Below are positions 58,538 through 64,000 of a stretch of 64,000 nt of DNA, piece after piece (position 1 is the stretch's first letter; every line of letters begins with the position of its first letter). The DNA comes from Stieleria magnilauensis (GTDB lineage: Bacteria > Planctomycetota > Planctomycetia > Pirellulales > Pirellulaceae): NCBI GenBank assembly GCA_007753675.1, contig CP036432.1, forward strand, positions 5,554,394 to 5,618,393, written 5' to 3'. The notes under the pieces were generated by a model that saw only the letters and a program-made list of their open reading frames with translations, was not told where the DNA came from and did no database searches. Position numbers and translations under genes: made by a program.

Positions 58538-59659
58538 ATGCTGACCGAGTCCTCGCGACAACGCGACTTCCCCGGCCTTGCCGGCAAAGACTATTTCAAC
58601 ACGGCCGCCGAAGGCATTCCCCCCACCGCGGTGCTAGATGCGCTTCAAACCTATGGCCAAGACAAATTGCTGGGGATGGACGGACGCGACTGCCACGCCA
58701 AGGTTTGGGAGAGTGCCAAACAGCAAATCGGATTGGCCTACGGTTTAAGCGCCGGCGAAGTCAGCCTGTGCTCCTGTTCGTCCGAAGCGTACAACCTGGC
58801 CGCGATGGCACTGCAGTTGCGCGAAGGCGACGAAATCGTGATCAACGATCTGGATTTTCCCGCCGGCGCGACGCCTTGGTTGCACGCCAGCTGTCCCGCG
58901 ACCGTCAAAGTCTGGAGGGCTCGCGACTGGTCACTTCGCATCGAAGACCTGATTCCGCTGCTCAGCCCCCGCACTCGGATGGTCACCACATCGCTGGTCA
59001 GCTTTTTCAATGGGCACAAAATCAATCTGCCCGAGCTGACGCGCGTCGTCCGACGTCATTGCCCCGCACTGATCTCGGTCGATGTCACGCAGGCACTCGG
59101 CCGGATCCCGCTCGATCTGAGCGATGTCGATTTGATCGTCAGCTCCACGCACAAATGGATCCTGGCCACGCACGGAGGTGGCTTGGTCGGGATTCCCTCC
59201 GCCAGTGCCGAACGATTGACCGCACCGGCGGGTGGATGGTTTCATTTGGAAAACGCATTCGATGCCGATCGATTTGAACGCGTCGTTCCCAAACACGGCG
59301 CTGCAAGCTTTTCCGTCGGGATGCCCAATTATCCCGCCGTCTACGCCATCGATGCCGGGTTGAAATACATCCAATCGGTGGGCGTCGAACAGATCGATGC
59401 GCATTGCCGACCGCTGGTTCGACACTGCATGGACGAACTGAAACGATTGCCCGTGCAATGCATCACCCCCGACGAGCCAGACCACTTGGCCGGCATCATG
59501 GCGTTCATGCATCCCGATGCGGACCGGATCTACGCCGCGCTGCACCAGCAGAACATTCACGTGATGTGCCACGCCGGACGCCTACGAATCGCGATCCACG
59601 GCTACAACGATCCGGCGTCGATTGAACGATTGATCGATGCGCTCCGCGGTGCCCTTTGA
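58538..59659 (+). CDS. Class V aminotransferase (cysteine desulfurase/IscS-like fold)
   Basis: A 373-residue PLP enzyme. The Schiff-base lysine is in VSSTHKWILATHGGG; the cofactor-binding motifs are DYFNTAAEGIPPTAV near the start, CSCSSEAYNLAA, DLDFPAGATPW, VTTSLVSFFNGHKIN and SVDVTQALGRIPLDLSD. The cysteine loop of true desulfurases is not evident, so a desulfurase, selenocysteine lyase or isopenicillin epimerase-like activity cannot be separated. It lies convergent to the amidohydrolase gene with 24 bases between stops. Confidence 0.9.
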   Translation: MLTESSRQRDFPGLAGKDYFNTAAEGIPPTAVLDALQTYGQDKLLGMDGRDCHAKVWESAKQQIGLAYGLSAGEVSLCSCSSEAYNLAAMALQLREGDEIVINDLDFPAGATPWLHASCPATVKVWRARDWSLRIEDLIPLLSPRTRMVTTSLVSFFNGHKINLPELTRVVRRHCPALISVDVTQALGRIPLDLSDVDLIVSSTHKWILATHGGGLVGIPSASAERLTAPAGGWFHLENAFDADRFERVVPKHGAASFSVGMPNYPAVYAIDAGLKYIQSVGVEQIDAHCRPLVRHCMDELKRLPVQCITPDEPDHLAGIMAFMHPDADRIYAALHQQNIHVMCHAGRLRIAIHGYNDPASIERLIDALRGAL

Positions 59660-59683
59660 TCGGACAGCGCGACGTTGACGTCG

Positions 59684-60667
59684 CTATGAAAAGAACACCT
59701 TCTCGGCAGTCTTTCGCAACATCCAACTGCGATCGCGATCGCTCAAAAAGTCCAACTTGGATCGAATCAAATCCAAGGACTCGTGATACGTATGCCCGTC
59801 CTGTACCTGGTAGGGGCAATCGGTTGCCCACATCAACCGATCGGTTCCAAAGGCATGGGCCAGTCGGTGAATCATCGCGCCCAGATCCGTGTACGGCGCG
59901 GTTTTCTTACCCAACGCGTAGAACGCTGATGTTTTGACGTAGGTGTGTTGGTGTTCTGCCAAACGACACAGGGCATCAAGATCTTGATCGTGTATCGTCC
60001 CGTCGATCCCGATGCGGGCAAAGTGATCGATCACAACGTTTGTCTCAGGATACTGCCGACACATCTTGTCGACCGACGGCAAATACTCCGGATTGATCAA
60101 CGGACAGATCGCCATGGATTCGTCCGCCGCGCAGGCCCACATCTGTTTCATCCCTTCGCCGGTCAGCCAACGGTCGGGATCCTTTTTTCCCGACACGATG
60201 CGGAACCCCCGCACCCCTTTGGACTTCAGCGATTTCATGGTTTCGACCGGATGATCCTCGGGATCGATCACCGCCACGCCCGAAAACCGGCCGGGATGGT
60301 TTGCGATCACATCCAACATGTACGAATTGTCAAACCCATAGAAGCTCATTTGAATCAAGACGATACGACTGACCCCCAGCGGCTCGGCAAGTTGCATCAG
60401 CTGTTTGGGAGTAAAACTCGGCGGCTGCATCGCCGAAACGTCATAGCGATCGTCCAGCGGATACGTTTTTGTGTCCGGCGTCCACACGTGCACGTGCGCG
60501 TCGATGTACCCTTTATCATCCGACGATTCCGCCGCAACGGATTGGCGTTGCATTGCCATCGTGCCGGCCGCTGCCGCGACACCCGCGATCCAATGACGCC
60601 GCCCTATCGATGGACACGGTGTCGCGCGGTCCCGTTGCCCAGTGTCGGCTAAATCGAATTGACTCAT
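59684..60667 (-). CDS. Amidohydrolase 2 family protein with Tat-like signal
   Basis: A 327-residue TIM-barrel protein. A twin-arginine motif (IGRRHWIAGVAAAAGTMAM) suggests export. The barrel shows YIDAHVHVWTPDTKTYP (metal-binding HxH), NVVIDHFARIG (His), LMWATDCPYQVQDG (Asp-Cys-Pro) and the RIVLIQMSFYGFDN segment, which fits the COG3618/amidohydrolase 2 family (lactonases and decarboxylases). Substrate unknown. The start is only 24 bases from the chosen start of the divergent M20 gene. Confidence 0.9.
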   Translation of the reverse strand: MSQFDLADTGQRDRATPCPSIGRRHWIAGVAAAAGTMAMQRQSVAAESSDDKGYIDAHVHVWTPDTKTYPLDDRYDVSAMQPPSFTPKQLMQLAEPLGVSRIVLIQMSFYGFDNSYMLDVIANHPGRFSGVAVIDPEDHPVETMKSLKSKGVRGFRIVSGKKDPDRWLTGEGMKQMWACAADESMAICPLINPEYLPSVDKMCRQYPETNVVIDHFARIGIDGTIHDQDLDALCRLAEHQHTYVKTSAFYALGKKTAPYTDLGAMIHRLAHAFGTDRLMWATDCPYQVQDGHTYHESLDLIRSKLDFLSDRDRSWMLRKTAEKVFFS

Positions 60668-60691
60668 GATGTTTCCTGCGAGGCTCCCTGG

Positions 60692-61864
60692 ATGGACGAC
60701 GATACACCGCTAGCGATCTTGAACCAGCTGATTCGGATTCCGAGTCAAAACCCGATGGGACATGACCATCGGGGACCGGAATGGTGCGAACAAGGCGTCA
60801 GCGATTGGCTTTGCCGATTTTTTGCAAGTCACAACATACCTCATCGCTACGACCAAATCGAACCGGGCCGTGGAAATGTGATCGCCAAATTGGCGGGCCA
60901 TCCCGATCGGCCCACGATCTTGCTGGACGCACATCAAGACACCGTTCCGGTTGCCGGCATGACGATCGATCCCTACCAGGGTATCGAGCGGGACGGCCGC
61001 ATCTGGGGCCGCGGAGCCTGCGATGTGAAAGGCCCGATGGCGGCGATCCTGTCGACCGTGGCACGTCTCAATCGCGAACAAACTCGATCCCACGCTAGCC
61101 TGGTCGTTTCGATGACCTGCGATGAAGAACTCGGACAGAAAGGGGCGATCGATTTGGTGAAACGATTTGACTCCGGTGACAGCTTCTTAACGCCCACGCC
61201 CGATCTGGCGATCGTCGCGGAGCCGACGGAGTTGAACGTCGTGGTCGCGCACAAGGGTGTCTTGAGATGGAGAATCCAAACGACAGGCGTCGCAGCCCAT
61301 AGCAGCCGACCCTCGCTCGGGCAAAGTGCGATCTACTCAATGGCACGCCTCATCAGTGGATTGGAACAACTCGCCGATGAACTCCAAACCGCCGGCCCCG
61401 ACCATCCATTGTGTGGTCGCCCTACGCTCAGTGTGGGAACGATCCATGGCGGCGAAAGCGTCAACATCGTTCCAGAACGCTGCGTCATCGAAATCGACCG
61501 CCGCGTCGTCCCGGGAGAATCGTTTGAAACGATTTTGCATCAAACCCGACAGGCATTGAAAAACCGATGCGGAATCGAGTTCGAGATGTTGCCGCCGGAC
61601 ACGAGCTGCGAACCGCTTCGGGACGGAGAAAACGGAACGCTCGCCGAGACCCTGGTCCGACTGACCGGACAGGTTGCGGGGTCGTCCCGAACAATCGGCG
61701 TCGCGTTCACGACCCAGGCTCCCAAATTCGCCGCCGCGGGCCTGCCCACCGTGGTCTTCGGCCCCGGCTCGATCGATCAGGCCCACACCAAAGACGAATG
61801 GATCGAAATCGAACAGCTCAATCAGGGCGCCGAGATCCTGTATCAAGTTGCCAAGCAGCTGTGA
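60692..61864 (+). CDS. M20-family metallo-deacylase/peptidase (ArgE/DapE-like)
   Basis: A 390-residue binuclear zinc amidohydrolase. Metal ligands are visible in LLDAHQDTVPV (His), GRGACDVKGPMA (Asp), CDEELGQKGA (catalytic and metal Glu), IVAEPTELNV and GSIDQAHTKDEW (His). The dimerisation domain begins near VAHKGVLRWRI with VAAHSSRP. It could be an acetylornithine deacetylase, succinyl-diaminopimelate desuccinylase or related; substrate not resolvable. The ATG at 60692 is preceded by GAGG; a TTG at 60659 would overlap the divergent gene. Confidence 0.93.
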   Translation: MDDDTPLAILNQLIRIPSQNPMGHDHRGPEWCEQGVSDWLCRFFASHNIPHRYDQIEPGRGNVIAKLAGHPDRPTILLDAHQDTVPVAGMTIDPYQGIERDGRIWGRGACDVKGPMAAILSTVARLNREQTRSHASLVVSMTCDEELGQKGAIDLVKRFDSGDSFLTPTPDLAIVAEPTELNVVVAHKGVLRWRIQTTGVAAHSSRPSLGQSAIYSMARLISGLEQLADELQTAGPDHPLCGRPTLSVGTIHGGESVNIVPERCVIEIDRRVVPGESFETILHQTRQALKNRCGIEFEMLPPDTSCEPLRDGENGTLAETLVRLTGQVAGSSRTIGVAFTTQAPKFAAAGLPTVVFGPGSIDQAHTKDEWIEIEQLNQGAEILYQVAKQL

Positions 61865-62049
61865 CGTCCTTGTCCCAACACGGATCCCCCGACTCGGTTT
61901 GGGAACACGCGTTCCGCCGAAACGACACCTCGCGGCACCCGGCCGGCGGCGGCGAATGACGTTGGATCAAACGTAATCATGCTAGAATGCACCGAGCGTC
62001 GGCCTAGAATAACGGCTGTCGCCTTTTCGATTTTGTGGAGCCCTGCATC

Positions 62050-64000
62050 ATGTTCACCGTTTCCTGCCATTGCGGCCAACGTGTCCAGGTGCGGCCGTCA
62101 AAGGCGGGGGCGACGATCGAGTGTGAATCCTGTGGCAAATGCTTCAACGTCCCGTCATTGGGCGAGATGAAACGCTGTCAGCAGCGCGACGAACCGATTC
62201 AGGGACAACCGATCGCCCCGGTGGAGACCGCGGCGGACAACCAACTGTCCGAGATTCCAACTTCTTTTTACGTTCATTTCTGCGGCGAAGTCGGATCGAC
62301 CGGACGCGTCTCGACAACGGCCATCGAAAACTATTCCGGCATCGTTGTCGAGGCGATCGATGCGGTCCTCAATGAATCGCAATCGGACGAATCGCAATCG
62401 GACGACGGGTTCGAGCTGATGGTGTCCCTGGCAGTGCTCCCCGGCGCGACGCGGCTGATGCAGATCGAAACCGCGGCGACTGACAGCGACAAGGACGACG
62501 ACGGGGCGCGGCGGCGTGTCGTGGATCAGATGACTCGACGGATCGAATCCTTTGCCGTCCCGGATGTTCAAGACGGGCCGGTCGCATTCCTCGTGTATCG
62601 CCGCATCAATTCGGCCGCCTGCACCAAGATCGGCATCAAACCCTTCAGCCTCTATCAGAACGAAATCGAAAAATGCGGCATCGATGAAGCATTGATGCGG
62701 GCGGCCAAGCTGACCGACCCTGCCCAGGAAACGTCTCACCAGGCAGCCTCTTGGTGGAACGCGTGGGTCGACCGCCTGCGACAACTGATCTCCCAACCGT
62801 CGGCACCAGAGGAACCGCCGCCGACGCCCGAACAGAAGTTTCGGGAGATCGGCGTCTGGATCGAATACACCGAAGAACTCTATGCCAGCACCTCGGACGC
62901 GGAACTGAAACGGCTGTTACGAAAAAGCCCCTTTGAGCTGGCACTGCACGTCGCGGTTGCGACCCGCCATGCGGGGAACGAGGAATTCGAGAACGCGATC
63001 GAAGCCTACTCGGGCGCGATCGCCCTGGCCCCCGAGTGCGCTCCGTTGCTGGGACGCCGCGGCTGGTACCACCTAGTTGTCGGCAACCATCAAGCCGCCC
63101 TGATCGACCTGAACCGAGCGATCGAACTGGCGCCCTTCGCCCCGTGGTTCTACTTTCATCGCTCCAAAATCTTCTCGGGGCTGGAGGCCTGGGACCAGAC
63201 GCTTTCGGATTTGGACACCGCCGTCCGATGGGCACCACGTGAACCGGCCTTCCGATTTCGTCGCGCCGAAATCCTGCTCTACCAAGACCAGGGCACGCGG
63301 GCGATCGAGGAACTCAATGAGATCCTTCAGCTCGATCCGCACAACGGCGCCAGCCACGCCATGCTGGGATGGTTGTACCAGCAAGACGAACATCGTGACG
63401 AACCGCGAGCACTGGAACACTTGACCCGCGCGATTGACGTGATGCCCGGTGCCGTCGCGCCTCGGCTGCACCGAAGCATGCTCTACACATCGCAAAATAA
63501 GTTCGCGCTCGCACTCGATGACTGCGACAAGGCGATCGAAATCGATGCGGACGAGGGACAGTCCCATGCACTCCGCGGGCGAATCCTACAAATGCAAAGC
63601 GAATTCGAGGAGGCCATCGACGCATGCAATCGCGCGATCGAACTGGGCGTCGACACGCCGGCGGTGTTCTTGACACGCGGATTCTCCTACGCGGCAACCG
63701 ACCGACGTGACCTGGCCCTAGCCGACTGCCACGCGGTGCTGGAGTTGGACCCGGAGAACCCGATCGCGTTGCACTTGCTCGGATCGCTCAGTCTGCAACA
63801 AGGCGAACTGGAAACGGCGATGGAAGCCTTGACCGAAGCGAGCCGACTGGCGCCCCAATGGACCGAGCCCCGCGAACAGATCGCGTTGTTGCACCGCATG
63901 AATGAAAATCCGCAGGCGGCCATCGAAGAGCAGTCGGCGTTGATCGAGCAAGAACCCGAACAACCGGCCCATTATGTCAACCGAGCGTTCGCGCACACTC
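62050..64000 (+). CDS. TPR-repeat protein with N-terminal zinc ribbon, C-terminus cut by window edge
   Basis: The frame is open from ATG 62050 to the window end (650 complete codons) and continues. Residues 1-35 look like a zinc ribbon (CHCGQRVQV and CESCGKCFNVP), a middle region of unknown fold lies at about 60-260, and tetratricopeptide repeats follow from about 310: AIEAYSGAIALAPECA, AALIDLNRAIELAP, ALDDCDKAIEIDADEGQ, AIDACNRAIELG and AMEALTEASRLAP. TPRs mediate protein-protein interaction. The middle region contains a tandem NESQSDESQSDD piece. Function unknown. Confidence 0.88.
   Translation, partial: MFTVSCHCGQRVQVRPSKAGATIECESCGKCFNVPSLGEMKRCQQRDEPIQGQPIAPVETAADNQLSEIPTSFYVHFCGEVGSTGRVSTTAIENYSGIVVEAIDAVLNESQSDESQSDDGFELMVSLAVLPGATRLMQIETAATDSDKDDDGARRRVVDQMTRRIESFAVPDVQDGPVAFLVYRRINSAACTKIGIKPFSLYQNEIEKCGIDEALMRAAKLTDPAQETSHQAASWWNAWVDRLRQLISQPSAPEEPPPTPEQKFREIGVWIEYTEELYASTSDAELKRLLRKSPFELALHVAVATRHAGNEEFENAIEAYSGAIALAPECAPLLGRRGWYHLVVGNHQAALIDLNRAIELAPFAPWFYFHRSKIFSGLEAWDQTLSDLDTAVRWAPREPAFRFRRAEILLYQDQGTRAIEELNEILQLDPHNGASHAMLGWLYQQDEHRDEPRALEHLTRAIDVMPGAVAPRLHRSMLYTSQNKFALALDDCDKAIEIDADEGQSHALRGRILQMQSEFEEAIDACNRAIELGVDTPAVFLTRGFSYAATDRRDLALADCHAVLELDPENPIALHLLGSLSLQQGELETAMEALTEASRLAPQWTEPREQIALLHRMNENPQAAIEEQSALIEQEPEQPAHYVNRAFAHT

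Noticed and set aside
58538..59659. Cysteine desulfurase involved in Fe-S assembly
   Set aside because: No suf/isc genes nearby and no clear catalytic cysteine loop; kept as a general class V aminotransferase.

Overview
This window looks like chromosomal DNA of a planctomycete, most likely Pirellulaceae (the Rhodopirellula/Stieleria/Roseiconus group). The basis is gene content: large secreted cytochrome-like DUF1549/DUF1553 proteins (also called PSD1; some carry an N-terminal PSCyt1 c-type haem domain) paired with DUF1501 proteins, DUF1800, DUF1559 (pseudopilin-like) and DUF1080 proteins, Tat-signal TIM-barrel proteins, and GC-rich intergenic palindromes. No rRNA, tRNA, phage, transposase or CRISPR locus was seen. 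The assignment is inference from families, not from a marker gene.

Layout. 1-6.7 kb: two PSD1 genes and one DUF1501 gene, all on the minus strand; the first PSD1 runs off the left edge. 6.9-13 kb: DUF1080 protein, an alkyltransferase-like protein, a Tat-exported Hyi-type isomerase, a proline/serine-rich exported protein and glutamine-dependent NAD synthetase. 13.2-20.5 kb: an exported nickel superoxide dismutase, a second DUF1501 + DUF1549/1553 pair, a methyltransferase, a LarA-type racemase and a CvpA-like membrane protein. 20.7-26.6 kb: DUF1559 protein with a 54-residue lipoprotein, a DUF2585-like membrane protein, a PfkB kinase + SDR pair (probably hexuronate catabolism) and MoaA. 26.9-31.6 kb: DUF1800 + DUF1501 pair, a 59-residue membrane protein and biotin ligase. 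31.9-37.3 kb: a coupled operon of GntR/YtrA regulator, ABC ATPase, permease and an anchored protein, behind a strong promoter with an overlapping palindrome. 37.6-45.6 kb: DUF255 thioredoxin-like protein fused to a DsbD-alpha-like domain, acetolactate synthase large subunit, CrcB fluoride channel and a 1020-residue beta-propeller/CBM9-like protein. 45.8-53.7 kb: a 17-copy heptamer array, trehalohydrolase TreZ, an exported EEP-family phosphodiesterase, a glycosyltransferase, a SEC-C protein and a PQQ-like propeller membrane protein. 53.9-64 kb: another DUF1501 + PSD1 pair, a class V aminotransferase, an amidohydrolase, an M20 deacylase and the start of a TPR protein that runs off the right edge.

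How it fits together. Most of the window is housekeeping or scavenging metabolism mixed with the exported protein pairs typical of planctomycetes. The recurring theme is the DUF1501 partner: three DUF1549/1553 + DUF1501 pairs, one DUF1800 + DUF1501 pair and one edge-truncated PSD1 gene lie within 64 kb. Between genes are several families of dispersed palindromic repeats, many placed within a few bases of stop codons. Two copies of one family differ by an apparent inversion between their 24-base arms, which is the most unusual structural signal I found. I did not find a clear new defence or biosynthetic system.
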